A DNA stretch of 64,000 nucleotides, taken from NCBI GenBank assembly GCA_050741255.1, contig JBOIEQ010000003.1, positions 8,317 through 72,316 of the forward strand, given 5' to 3'. This DNA is from CAZXNF01 sp050741255. GTDB lineage: Bacteria; Pseudomonadota; Gammaproteobacteria; Burkholderiales; SG8-41. The notes beneath the pieces are model-generated. The model made no database searches. It had not been told where the DNA came from and saw only the letters and a program-made list of their open reading frames with translations. The first letter of the stretch is position 1; each line of letters opens with the position of its first letter. Below, one piece after another: positions 9,135 through 19,398 of this stretch. The translations under genes were made by a program, and so were the position numbers.

Positions 9135-9782
9135 ATGCCCGTGCAACTGCTTGATCGCATCGAAGATCAACTGGCCGCCACCAAGCTCCCGCTCGTCGCC
9201 ATCACCGTGGCCGCCGTTCCCTGTCCTGATACCCCCGTCATCCTCACGCTGCATTGGCACGGCTTCATCAAGGAGAAGCTCGCCGACGTGGAGCACGCCG
9301 AGCCCGTCGCCTACACCCCCATCCCGAGTTCCGCCCTGCAGGTGAACGAGCGCTGGAGCGACCTGGTAGCGCTTGACCGGGCGGCGCTTGATGCGGCGTG
9401 GGAACTCGGCGCCTGGGATGTGGCGCGGGCCGAGCGGCCCGGCTGCATGCGGCCCGGCGCCGATGCCCGCGAAACGCTCGAGTGCCTGCAGGCCTTCGGT
9501 GCCTTTCCGTACGGCATCAACGGCAACCAGGCGGTGGTCGCGGATGCGCCCGACGCCGAGGACCTGCTGGAACTGGCCTCGCGCCGCGGCTACCTGATGT
9601 GGCTGTTCCGGCCGGTACGTGGCGGCATCTGGGGAGAAGTCGCCGATGACGTGACCCTGTCGGATGACGGCGGCCGCCCCGCGCCCTGCCCACATCGTCC
9701 GATCGCGCCGACCTGCGATGGCGTACGCAAGACTCTTTATCGTTTTGGCGTGTCCGGATCCGGCAGCCTGATCGAGCACTGA
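9135..9782 (+). CDS. Conserved-looking cytoplasmic protein of unknown function
   Basis: I do not recognise a family. The 215-residue product has no signal peptide or membrane helix, is acidic, and contains several Trp and Cys residues (C30, and a PCPHRP and PTC pair near the C-terminus). The start at ATG 9135 is chosen because GAAAGGA lies about nine bases upstream; a TTG twelve codons earlier gives an unlikely extension. Codon use matches the neighbouring genes. It is followed by a long perfect hairpin (9812-9849) and then by the groESL promoter region, so it is probably a single-gene transcript. Confidence 0.75.
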   Translation: MPVQLLDRIEDQLAATKLPLVAITVAAVPCPDTPVILTLHWHGFIKEKLADVEHAEPVAYTPIPSSALQVNERWSDLVALDRAALDAAWELGAWDVARAERPGCMRPGADARETLECLQAFGAFPYGINGNQAVVADAPDAEDLLELASRRGYLMWLFRPVRGGIWGEVADDVTLSDDGGRPAPCPHRPIAPTCDGVRKTLYRFGVSGSGSLIEH

Positions 9783-9811
9783 TCCCCCTGCCCGGATAGC
9801 GGTTTCCACAC

Positions 9812-9849
9812 AATAACGCCATGTGAGCGCTAGCTCACATGGCGTTATT
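9812..9849. terminator. 17-bp perfect hairpin before the groESL promoter
   Basis: AATAACGCCATGTGAGC pairs perfectly with its complement 9833-9849 around a GCTA loop. It begins 30 bases after the stop of the upstream gene. The downstream side reads ATTCGTTCATT rather than a clean T-run, so termination is plausible but not textbook. The near-palindromic centre (TGAGCGCTAGCTCA) could also be a protein-binding site. Confidence 0.55.
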
Positions 9850-9857
9850 CGTTCATT

Positions 9858-9887
9858 CCCTTGAATTTCAGACCCAAGCCCCCTATT
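9858..9887 (+). promoter_or_regulatory. Sigma-32-like heat-shock promoter of groESL
   Basis: CCCTTGAA (9858-9865) resembles the sigma-32 -35 element, and CCCCTATT (9880-9887), 14 bases later, resembles its -10 element CCCCATNT. It overlaps the upstream side of the CIRCE operator. Confidence 0.6.
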
Positions 9888-9888
9888 A

Positions 9889-9915
9889 TTAGCACTCGAT
9901 TGCGGTGAGTGCCAA
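9889..9915 (+). promoter_or_regulatory. CIRCE operator (HrcA binding site)
   Basis: TTAGCACTC, nine bases, then GAGTGCCAA. This is the CIRCE inverted repeat with one mismatch in the right arm (C for T). HrcA bound here represses groESL until heat shock. Together with the preceding sigma-32-like promoter it indicates dual negative and positive heat control. The groES start lies about 165 bases downstream, so the leader is long. Confidence 0.9.
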
Positions 9916-10078
9916 GCCCGAACTCCGGTTCGGGACGCCCCGGAATCGGGGGCCTAGGATTTGACGCAGCAGTCGCAGCATCCGCGTTGATACCCGGCTC
10001 CTCCGGCAGCGGCACTCCCCGGTCCGCCCGGTTTTCATCCAGTCAGTCATTCGTCAACCAGTTCTGAGGAGACAGTCC

Positions 10079-12054
<1,976 letters not shown>

Positions 12055-12144
12055 CTCGCGCAGCGAGTTGCATATCCCGAGGATACGGAACAGGGGGAAC
12101 AGCAGGTTTCCCCCGCTTTTCTCCTGACCCCTTCCTCTGGAATG

Positions 12145-12176
12145 AAAAAAGCCCCGCTACGGCGGGGCTTTTTTTT
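12145..12176. terminator. Rho-independent terminator after groEL
   Basis: GCCCCGC, loop TACG, GCGGGGC, followed by eight T residues and preceded by six A residues, so it can work in both directions. It ends the groESL operon. Confidence 0.92.
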
Positions 12177-12218
12177 GTGCGTGCGACTCACGTTAGAATC
12201 GGACCGAAGGGGAGCATC

Positions 12219-12533
12219 ATGCCGCTTGAATTTCAAATCGCGTCCGCGCTGCTGGTGCTGATCCAGGTCGCGCTGTACTTCCTGCTCGGGCAGGGCGTCC
12301 TGTACGTGATCGCCGGGGCTCAGCGCGAGAAGAACTGGTTCTACCAGCTGCTGAAAAAGGGCACCGCCTGGCTGGTGCGGGGCACGCGTCGGATCACGCC
12401 GAAAATCGTGCTGGACCGGCACGTGCCCTTTTTGACGTTCCTGCTGCTCATCATCGCCGGGTTGGCCGTCATTCACTGGCAGCGCACCATCTGCCTCGCG
12501 CACCAGCTCGCGTGCCCGGGGCTCACGGCTTGA
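12219..12533 (+). CDS. Small two-helix membrane protein of unknown function
   Basis: The 104-residue product has two hydrophobic segments (about 6-31 and 68-87) separated by a positively charged loop (REKNWFYQLLKKG), so it is probably an inner-membrane protein with the loop in the cytoplasm. Two cysteines lie near the C-terminus (C92, C98). The ATG at 12219 is chosen because GGGGAG precedes it by seven bases. It lies between the groEL terminator and tRNA-Phe. No family recognised. Confidence 0.7.
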   Translation: MPLEFQIASALLVLIQVALYFLLGQGVLYVIAGAQREKNWFYQLLKKGTAWLVRGTRRITPKIVLDRHVPFLTFLLLIIAGLAVIHWQRTICLAHQLACPGLTA

Positions 12534-12630
12534 CGGGTCGGGGCGTTCCCCTTACATTCCGGCCTTCGTTTTTCCGGCCCTGCGGCCAGATCCGCGCGCC
12601 GCAGCAGGTTTGAGCAGTCGTAGTTCGAGT

Positions 12631-12706
12631 GGCCAGGTAGCTCAGTTGGTAGAGCAGCGGATTGAAAATCCGCGTGTCGACGGTTCGATTCCGCCCCTGG
12701 CCACCA
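12631..12706 (+). tRNA. tRNA-Phe (GAA)
   Basis: A 76-base cloverleaf with 7-bp acceptor stem (GGCCAGG with CCTGGCC), D arm, anticodon loop TTGAAAA with anticodon GAA at 12664-12666, GGTTCGATTCC T arm, and an encoded CCA at 12704-12706. No integrase or duplicated 3' end is next to it, so it is not an evident attachment site. Confidence 0.98.
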
Positions 12707-12728
12707 TTCTTTCCCTTCAGTCCGGCGT

Positions 12729-13661
12729 TCAGTGCGACTTCAGGATCTCGAAGGCCTTCTGCAGAGCGCCTTCGATGCGCGCTTTTTCCTTCGCGATCTT
12801 CTCGTCGGTCCATTCCCACAGTCCGCGCTTCGCCTTCATGCCGATGTGGCCCTTGGCCACCATGTCGCCCAGGAACTGCGGCGGCTTCTTCTCGGTATGC
12901 AGGCTCGGATAGAGTGAATTGCCGGCGTAGAAGTTGGTATCCCAGCCCGACAGTTCCTTCTGCATCATCGGCCCGCAGGCGATGAACCGGAAGCCGAACC
13001 CGTAACGCACCGCCTTGTCGATGCCTTCGGCCGTGGTCACGCCATCGTTGATGAGATACAGCGCTTCGCGCACCAGGGCATGCTGCAGCCGGTTGCCGAC
13101 GAAACCGGGGACGTCCTTGTTTACGCGGATCGGCGTCTTGCCGAGTTCGTTCGACCACGCCTCGAGTTGATCGCAAACCCTGGTATCGGTGAACTCCGCC
13201 TTGATCACTTCGACCAGCGGCACGAGGTGCGCAGGCATGAAGTAATGCAGGCCGGCGACCCGCGCACGCGTGTTCAGGTGCTGGCCGATGTCGCCGATCG
13301 GGAAGGTGGAGGTATTGGTCGCGAGGATGGTGTCCGGTTTGCCGAGCGCTTCGAACTGGGAGAACAGCTTGCGCTTGAGCTCGAGGTCCTCGGTCGCGCA
13401 TTCGACGACGAGCGCGAGCGCCTTCCACGGGAGTGCCTCGACCGTTGCGTGCAGCTGCACGGCCTTCGCTGTGCCCGCGTCGGCGCCGAGCTTCTTCACC
13501 GCGGATTCAAGCCGCGCCGGGAGGGCGTCGCGCGTTTTCTGCGACGGGCTCATGACGTGCACCCGCCAGCCGCCGGCGGCGAAGATGCTCGCGATATCGC
13601 CGCCCATGATGCCGCCACCGATGACCGCCATCGCCTTGCCTCGACCCGCTTGCTGCGCCAT
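12729..13661 (-). CDS. 3-hydroxyacyl-CoA dehydrogenase family protein
   Basis: A stand-alone NAD-dependent 3-hydroxyacyl-CoA dehydrogenase of 310 residues. It has the N-terminal Rossmann motif (VIGGGIMGGDIAS, from about residue 13), the family ECATEDLELKRKLF and ATNTSTFPIGDI segments, the catalytic histidine in GLHYFMPAHLVPLVEVI, and the C-terminal helical domain starting DVPGFVGNRLQHAL. The substrate is unclear; relatives act in beta-oxidation or on hydroxybutyryl-CoA and carnitine. GGAGGAA precedes the start. It is transcribed alone, divergently from the M14 peptidase gene. Confidence 0.9.
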   Translation of the reverse strand: MAQQAGRGKAMAVIGGGIMGGDIASIFAAGGWRVHVMSPSQKTRDALPARLESAVKKLGADAGTAKAVQLHATVEALPWKALALVVECATEDLELKRKLFSQFEALGKPDTILATNTSTFPIGDIGQHLNTRARVAGLHYFMPAHLVPLVEVIKAEFTDTRVCDQLEAWSNELGKTPIRVNKDVPGFVGNRLQHALVREALYLINDGVTTAEGIDKAVRYGFGFRFIACGPMMQKELSGWDTNFYAGNSLYPSLHTEKKPPQFLGDMVAKGHIGMKAKRGLWEWTDEKIAKEKARIEGALQKAFEILKSH

Positions 13662-13748
13662 GCTGCTTCCTCCGGGCTAGAATGAACTGAAATGAGCGTT
13701 GAAATGAGTGTTGAAATGCAGGCGACCGATTATAGAGGAGGCTGCGGC

Positions 13749-15431
13749 ATGTTCCCCTTGTCACTGGCGCGGCGGCTGGCGGCTGCATTCGTCGTTGCAC
13801 TGCTCGTCGCGGGACTGCCGCCGGCCGCTTTCGCGCAGTTCGATGCGGCCCGCGCCTACAAGCAGAGCGAGGCCGTCAAGAAACGTTACCCCGATCCGCC
13901 CGTGCGCTTTGACACCCCGGGTTTCGCGCCCGGCAAGGCCGATTTCACCTCGCACGAGGAGATGATGGCCTTCCTCTACGCCCTGCAGCGCAAGGCGCCG
14001 GGCAACCTGCAGTTGCGCACGATCGGTGCGTCGGAGGAGGGCCGCGCGATCCCGATGCTGGTGCTGACCAATGCCGGCGCCTTTTCCGCGCCGGAGGTGC
14101 TGCGCCTGAACCGTCCGGTGGTGCTGCTGGCCGGTCTGCAGCACGGCAACGAACCGGCCGGCGGCGAGGTGATGCTGGCGCTGGCGCAGGAACTCGCCAT
14201 CGGTCCGCTGAAGCCGTTGCTCGACCGCATCACGGTGGTGATCGTGCCGCGCAACAACCCGGACGGCGCGTTCTATTTCACCCGCTCGCCCGCGCGCGGC
14301 ATCGACATCAACCGCGACCATATCAAGCTGGATCTGCCGGAGACGATCGCGCTGCACAAGGTGATCAACGAATTCCAGCCCGAGGTGTTCGTGGACGCGC
14401 ATGAGTTCAGCGTGGCCACCCGCTGGATCCAGAAGTTCGGCAAGCTGTTGGCCTACGACCTGACCTTCCTGTACGCAACCAATCCCAACGTGGCGCCGGA
14501 ACTGACGGCGCTGGCGGACAAGCGCTTCCGTGCCGCGATCGTGCGCGACGTGGAGAAGGCCGGCTACACGCAGCACTGGTACTTCACGACCTCCTACAAC
14601 ATGGAGGACAAGAAGGTGTCGATGGGCGGTACCTCGCCCGACATCGGCCGTAATACCGCGGGCCTGCAGAACGCGATTTCCTTCCTGATCGAAACGCGCG
14701 GCGTGGGCATCGGCCGCGAGAGCTACGCGCGGCGTGTGCACACGCACCAGGTCGCGATCACCGCCGTGCTGCAGACGGCCGCCGCCAACGCCGATGAACT
14801 GCGTGCGGCGGTGCGCGGCGCACGGCTGGCGACGGCGAAACGCGGCGCCGCGCCGGGCCCGCAGGACACGATCGCCGTGCGCGTGAAAGTCCCCACCGTG
14901 CCGCACAAGCTCACGATGCTCGATCCGCAGTCCGGCGAGCCCGCGGAGGTGGAGGTGCAGTGGGAGGATTCGCTGGCCGCCATTCCCGATCTCGTGCGGC
15001 AACGGCCCGCGGCCTACCTGATGCCGCCTTCCTACGGCGATATCGCGCGGCGGCTGGAACTGTCCGGGGTCGATGTGCGGCGTCTGCGACAGGCGACGAC
15101 GCTCGACGTGGAAAGCTATCAGGTGACCGACAAGCGCGTCAGCGATGTGTTCTATGAGGGGCACATCCGCAACACCGTGACCACCGACGTGGTGCGCAAG
15201 CCGGTGACCTTCCAGCCGGGCAGCTATGTCTTTTCGATGGCGCAGGCGAACGCGAATCTCATTGCCGTGGCGCTGGAACCGGAATCGCCGTCGAGCTTCG
15301 TGACGTTCGGGCTGATTCCGGTGGACAAGAAGGGCGCGACCCTGATGGGCGGCGCCGCCAGCGAAGTGCCGGTGTACCGGCTGCCGGCGCCGGCGGCGCT
15401 GGACACGGTGCCGTGGGAGGCGCCGCGGTAA
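13749..15431 (+). CDS. Exported M14-family zinc carboxypeptidase
   Basis: A secreted metallopeptidase of 560 residues. A signal peptide of about 29 residues (ending PPAAFAQ) is followed by the M14 zinc site: H132 and E135 in LQHGNEPAGG, H218 in VDAHEF, the substrate-binding NNPDGA and DINRDH segments, and catalytic E315 in FLIETRG. The C-terminal 200 residues form a beta-rich accessory region. The start at 13749 has GAGGAGG eight bases upstream; an in-frame ATG 57 bases earlier gives a non-signal extension. Substrate unknown; relatives remove C-terminal residues from peptides or act on cell-wall peptides. Confidence 0.88.
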   Translation: MFPLSLARRLAAAFVVALLVAGLPPAAFAQFDAARAYKQSEAVKKRYPDPPVRFDTPGFAPGKADFTSHEEMMAFLYALQRKAPGNLQLRTIGASEEGRAIPMLVLTNAGAFSAPEVLRLNRPVVLLAGLQHGNEPAGGEVMLALAQELAIGPLKPLLDRITVVIVPRNNPDGAFYFTRSPARGIDINRDHIKLDLPETIALHKVINEFQPEVFVDAHEFSVATRWIQKFGKLLAYDLTFLYATNPNVAPELTALADKRFRAAIVRDVEKAGYTQHWYFTTSYNMEDKKVSMGGTSPDIGRNTAGLQNAISFLIETRGVGIGRESYARRVHTHQVAITAVLQTAAANADELRAAVRGARLATAKRGAAPGPQDTIAVRVKVPTVPHKLTMLDPQSGEPAEVEVQWEDSLAAIPDLVRQRPAAYLMPPSYGDIARRLELSGVDVRRLRQATTLDVESYQVTDKRVSDVFYEGHIRNTVTTDVVRKPVTFQPGSYVFSMAQANANLIAVALEPESPSSFVTFGLIPVDKKGATLMGGAASEVPVYRLPAPAALDTVPWEAPR

Positions 15432-15438
15432 GGACGGT

Positions 15439-16299
15439 TCAGTCCGTCATCGTTTTTTCGAGTTTGCCCGTCGCCGTCCATTTCGACGGCGTTGCCAACG
15501 GCGCCCCACCAGCCCGCGCGGTGCCGTCGATCGCGCCGCCGTTTACACGTCCGGTAAATTCACGAGTCGCGCCGCCGTCCTCGATGGACAGCGTGATCTG
15601 GTCGCCGGTGATCCGGGCGCTCCGAAGCTGCGCCGGCTTGCCGCCGATCGTGGCCTTGCCGGAGAGCTCCTGGTACTTCTGGTCGAGCTTGACCTCGTAG
15701 GCCTGCCCGTTCGCCAGCCATGTCCAGGTGCCGGCCACCTTGGCGGGCACGATCCACAGGTAGGCCGTGCCGCCGCGCGTTTCAATCTGGTCGGCGGCCC
15801 AGTTGCCCATGTCGAAAGCGTGCGACACGATGCGCGTGCCCGGCTTCAGGTTGAGCAGCGTCGGCCGCAGCTTGAGGTTGATCGAGGTCAGCAGGTACAT
15901 CGTGATGACCGTCGCCTTCGAGAAATCGGTCTCGAAGAGGTCGGCCTTCACGAACGTGGCCCGCGCCGAGACGCCCGCCGCGGCGGCGTTTTTCTTCGAC
16001 AGCTCCACCATCTCGGGCTCGTACTCGATGCCCGTCGCGGTCGCGCCGCGCCGGGCTGCCGCGATCACGGTGCGGCCATCGCCGGAACCCAGATCGAAGA
16101 CGATATCGTTCGACGTGACCTTGGCCATGTCGAGCATCCGGCCGACCAGTTCCTGGCCGGTCGGCACCCAGACGACGTCCTTGCCGGGCTGGCCGGAGTA
16201 GGGCTCGAACTTTGGCGCGGGTTGCGGCTGGGCGAATGCGCTGGCGGCGCCGCACAGGAGCAGCGCAAGACCCGCCTTGCGCAGGGAGAGCGACATCAT
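15439..16299 (-). CDS. Exported SAM-methyltransferase-like protein, copy 2
   Basis: A 286-residue protein with an N-terminal signal peptide (MSLSLRKAGLALLLCG to AFAQ), then a class I methyltransferase domain with intact motif I (DLGSGDGR) and acidic GIEYEPEM, followed by a C-terminal beta-rich domain ending in WTATGKLEK. It is a paralogue of the gene directly upstream (16313-17152), with near-identical motifs throughout, and follows it after 13 bases. An ATG doublet at 16299/16296 is the likely start; a long upstream extension is low-complexity shadow. Export of a SAM-binding fold is odd because SAM is cytoplasmic. Confidence 0.8.
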   Translation of the reverse strand: MMSLSLRKAGLALLLCGAASAFAQPQPAPKFEPYSGQPGKDVVWVPTGQELVGRMLDMAKVTSNDIVFDLGSGDGRTVIAAARRGATATGIEYEPEMVELSKKNAAAAGVSARATFVKADLFETDFSKATVITMYLLTSINLKLRPTLLNLKPGTRIVSHAFDMGNWAADQIETRGGTAYLWIVPAKVAGTWTWLANGQAYEVKLDQKYQELSGKATIGGKPAQLRSARITGDQITLSIEDGGATREFTGRVNGGAIDGTARAGGAPLATPSKWTATGKLEKTMTD

Positions 16300-16312
16300 G
16301 GCGGCGGTTGGC

Positions 16313-17152
16313 TCAGGACTTCGCGAGCTTGCCCGACGCCGCCCACTTCGCCGCGCTGCCGCCCGCTTTCGCCATGCCGTCGATGGCCGAGCCGGATACG
16401 CGGCCGGTGAATTCGCGCACCGCGCCGCCTTCATCGACGGTGAGCGTGATCTGGTCGCCATTGATCTTGGCGCTGGTCAGCTTGGCCGGCTTGCCGCCGA
16501 TCATGGCCGTCCCGGTCAGCTCCTGATACTTCTGCGCCAGCGTGACTTCGTAGTTCTGGTTGTTGGCCTGCCACGTCCAGGTGCCGGCGACTTTCGCGGG
16601 GACGATCCAGAAATACGCGGTACGGCCTTCCACGCTGGCGGTTTCGTCGGCCTTCCAGTCGTCCATCGTGAACGCATGCGACACCACGCGGGTGCCGGGT
16701 TTCATGTTGAGGATGGTCGGCCGCAGCTTCACGTTCAGCGACGGCAGCAGGTACATGGTCACGACGGTCGCCTTGCTGAAGTCCGTGACGAAAATGTCAC
16801 CGTTGATGAACGTGGCGTTGGCGGAGACGCCGGCTTTCTCGGCGTTGAGTTTCGACAGGCTCGCCATGTCCGGATTGAATTCGATGCCCGTCGCCTTTGC
16901 GCCGCGCTTGGCGGCGGCGATCACCGTGCGGCCGTCGCCGGAACCGAGATCGAAGACGATGTCGTTCGGCGTGACTTTCGCCATGTCGAGCATTTTGGCG
17001 ATGAGGTTTTCGGGGGTCGGCACCCAGATCACATCCTTGCCTTCCTGGCCGACCTGCGGCGTGTAGGTGGCATCGGCGGCAATGACGGTGGCGGCGGGCA
17101 GGACGAGCGCCAGGGCAACGGCGGCGCGCGCGAGTGAACGGACAAATGACAT
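16313..17152 (-). CDS. Exported SAM-methyltransferase-like protein, copy 1
   Basis: A 279-residue protein with a clear signal peptide (MSFVRSLARA to AATVIAAD), the segment GQEGKDVIWVPTPENLIAKM, methyltransferase motif I DLGSGDGR at residues 68-75, GIEFNPDM, and the C-terminal beta domain with WTWQANNQNYEV and VREFTGRVSG. AAGGAG seven bases before ATG 17152 fixes the start. It is the first gene of a two-gene tandem duplication. The methyltransferase fold is seen directly; whether the exported protein binds SAM or has another ligand is unknown. Confidence 0.82.
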   Translation of the reverse strand: MSFVRSLARAAVALALVLPAATVIAADATYTPQVGQEGKDVIWVPTPENLIAKMLDMAKVTPNDIVFDLGSGDGRTVIAAAKRGAKATGIEFNPDMASLSKLNAEKAGVSANATFINGDIFVTDFSKATVVTMYLLPSLNVKLRPTILNMKPGTRVVSHAFTMDDWKADETASVEGRTAYFWIVPAKVAGTWTWQANNQNYEVTLAQKYQELTGTAMIGGKPAKLTSAKINGDQITLTVDEGGAVREFTGRVSGSAIDGMAKAGGSAAKWAASGKLAKS

Positions 17153-17196
17153 TGCTGACTCCTTGGTGGGAATGACCTGACGGAAGAGGGGCAATC

Positions 17197-18174
17197 TTAC
17201 TCCGGCTTCGCGCCGGAGGCCTTCACGACCGGCGCCCAACGCGCGATTTCGGACTTGATGTGGGCGCTGAATTCTTCAGGGGTGTTGCCGACAGGATCCG
17301 CGCCATCGGCCGCCAGCCGTTCCCGCACGTCGGGCCGCTGCAGGACCCTGACGATGTCCGCATTCAGCCTGGCCACGATCTCGCGCGGCGTGCCCGCCGG
17401 CGCGAGGACGCCGTACCATTGCGTCGCTTCGTATCCCGGCACGGCTTCGGCGATCGCCATCACCTCGGGCATGACGGCGAGGCGTTTGGCGGTGCCCACC
17501 CCGATCGGGCGCAGCTTGCCGGACTTGATGTGCGGCATCAGGGCCGGCATGCCCGTGATCGTCATCTGGGTCTGGCCGGCGATCAGGTCGTAGATGGCCG
17601 GGCCGGCGCCCTTGTAGGGGATATGCACGAGCTGGACCTTGGCGAGCAGTTCGAAGTACACCACGGCCAGGTGGGTCGCGCTGCCGCTGCCGCCGGAGCC
17701 GTACAGCACCTGCCGCGGCTTCGCCCGCGCAATCGCCAGGAAGTCCTTCACGTTGCGCGCCGGAAACGACGGGTGCACGACCATGCCGTTCGGCACCATC
17801 GCCAGCAGCGTGATCGGGGCGAAGTCCCTGATGGCGTCGTACGGCAGCTTGGGATACAGCGTCGGGTTCGCGCCGAAGGTACCGATGTGCCCCATGACGA
17901 TCGTATAGCCGTCGGCCGGTGCTCTCGAGGCCAGCTCGACGCCGATGGTGCCGCCGGCACCGCCGCGATTCTCGACGACCACCTGCTGACCCCACGCTTC
18001 GCTCAGTTTCAGCGCCACGAGGCGCGCCAGAAAATCAGTACTGCCGCCGGGCGGGAAGGGCGCGATGAAGCGCACGGGCTTGGTTGGAAACGTCTGTGCG
18101 ATGACCGGACCCGCGCCGGCGGCGAGACCCAGGATTGCAGCGATGACCACCAGCGGCCGACGTGTGCGCATCAT
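17197..18174 (-). CDS. Bug/TctC-type tripartite tricarboxylate receptor (Bug 1)
   Basis: A periplasmic solute receptor for TctAB-type secondary transporters, usually binding carboxylates. The 325-residue protein has a signal peptide (cleavage at VIAQ), then the family landmarks YPTKP-like FPTKPVRFI, FPPGGSTDFLAR, VVENRGGAGGTIG, HIPYKGAGPA and LNADIVRVL. The ATG doublet 18174/18171 is preceded by AGGAGA. It is the last gene of a three-gene unit hydratase-CoA transferase-Bug, six bases after the CoA-transferase stop, which suggests that it delivers that pathway's substrate. No TctA or TctB is nearby. Confidence 0.92.
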   Translation of the reverse strand: MMRTRRPLVVIAAILGLAAGAGPVIAQTFPTKPVRFIAPFPPGGSTDFLARLVALKLSEAWGQQVVVENRGGAGGTIGVELASRAPADGYTIVMGHIGTFGANPTLYPKLPYDAIRDFAPITLLAMVPNGMVVHPSFPARNVKDFLAIARAKPRQVLYGSGGSGSATHLAVVYFELLAKVQLVHIPYKGAGPAIYDLIAGQTQMTITGMPALMPHIKSGKLRPIGVGTAKRLAVMPEVMAIAEAVPGYEATQWYGVLAPAGTPREIVARLNADIVRVLQRPDVRERLAADGADPVGNTPEEFSAHIKSEIARWAPVVKASGAKPE

Positions 18175-18180
18175 GTTCTC

Positions 18181-19398
18181 CTAGGTCGATTTGTTCAGGC
18201 GGCCATCGATGGTGGCGCCCTCGGTCACCATGCGTTCGATGTCGGCGTCGGACAGTCCGACCTCGCGCAGGATCTCGACGGAACTCTGACCCAGCTTGTC
18301 CGCCGGCTGCCAGCCTTCACGCAGGCCGCACGACCATTGGTTGGGCAGGCGCATGCTGCGTGTTTTGCCTTCGGTCGGATGGTCTTTGATCTCGAAGAAG
18401 CCGATGTCTTTCAGGTGCGGGTCTTCCAGCAGGCTGTCGAGCGTGTGGTAGGGCATCGCCGGCACATCGTTGGCGTCGAAGATTTCCAGCCATTCGGCGG
18501 TGGTCTTGCCGCGCAGCGCCGCGAGCCTGATCTCGAAGTAGTCCTTCACGTTCGCGAAGCGCCCCGGCACGCTGGAGAAGCGCGGGTCGGTCTTGAGTTC
18601 CGGCCGCCCGATCGCATCGAAGTACGCGAAGGCCTGGTCGTTGGTGTTGGCGGAGATGCAGATGTAGCCATCCTTGGTCGGGATCGGTTTGTTCTGCGGA
18701 TCGAGCAGCCGCGGATCGCCGGTTTCGCCGAGCGGCGGATCGAAGGTTTTCAGGTACATGTGCTCTTCGAGCACGAACTTGACCATGTTCTCGAACATCG
18801 GAATCTCGATCGAGGCGCCCTCGCCGGTGCGGGCAACACGGTAGAGCGCCATCGCGATCATCTGCACCGCAATCAGCCCGGAGACCTTGTCGGCGACCAC
18901 CATGGGCACAAACCGCGGCTCGCCGCCTGCCCGGTGATGAATCGCGGCCATGCCGCCCGAGCCCTGGATGATGGTGTCGTAGGCGGGCTTGTCGCGGTAG
19001 CGGCCATCCTGGCCGAAGCCGAACATGCCGCAATAGACGATCTTGGGGTTGATCGCACGCACGTCGTCGTACGACAGCTTCAGCCGCGCCATCGCGGCGG
19101 GCCGGACATTCCATACCAGCACGTCGGCACGGGCGATCAGTTTCTTCAACGCCGCGAAGCCGGACGGCTGCTTGAGGTCCAGCACGATCGAGCGCTTGTT
19201 GCGGTTGAGGTGCAGGAACTTCGCGCCCATGGCCGGCGTCACGGACTTGCCGTTCATGGTGCGGATCAGGTCGCCGGATTTGGTCTCGACCTTGATGACT
19301 TCCGCGCCGTGGTCGGCGAGGATCTGCGTGGCGAGCGGGCCGACAACGACCGAGGTGAGGTCGACGATGGTGACGCCTTCGAGCGGGCCGCCGGCCAT
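18181..19398 (-). CDS. CaiB/BaiF family (class III) CoA-transferase 1
   Basis: Class III CoA-transferases move CoA between carboxylic acids through an aspartyl-CoA anhydride. The 405-residue product shows LEGVTIVDLT at the N-terminus, GAEVIKVE, LNRNKRSIVLDLK, and the catalytic aspartate D170 in VVADKVSGL, at the position of Asp169 in formyl-CoA transferase. The ATG at 19398 shares one base with the stop of the hydratase gene (TAATG), so translation is coupled; a 19-codon upstream extension is rejected for this reason. The partner acid is unknown; with the hydratase it could serve an itaconate- or mesaconate-type route. Confidence 0.9.
   Translation of the reverse strand: MAGGPLEGVTIVDLTSVVVGPLATQILADHGAEVIKVETKSGDLIRTMNGKSVTPAMGAKFLHLNRNKRSIVLDLKQPSGFAALKKLIARADVLVWNVRPAAMARLKLSYDDVRAINPKIVYCGMFGFGQDGRYRDKPAYDTIIQGSGGMAAIHHRAGGEPRFVPMVVADKVSGLIAVQMIAMALYRVARTGEGASIEIPMFENMVKFVLEEHMYLKTFDPPLGETGDPRLLDPQNKPIPTKDGYICISANTNDQAFAYFDAIGRPELKTDPRFSSVPGRFANVKDYFEIRLAALRGKTTAEWLEIFDANDVPAMPYHTLDSLLEDPHLKDIGFFEIKDHPTEGKTRSMRLPNQWSCGLREGWQPADKLGQSSVEILREVGLSDADIERMVTEGATIDGRLNKST

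Noticed and set aside
12631..12706. tRNA-Phe as an integration site
   Set aside because: No integrase, no duplicated tRNA 3' end and no change of gene style on either side.
13761..15164. 467-codon open frame antisense to the M14 peptidase gene
   Set aside because: The sense frame has a signal peptide and full zinc site; the antisense product is His/Arg/Gln-rich without any motif.
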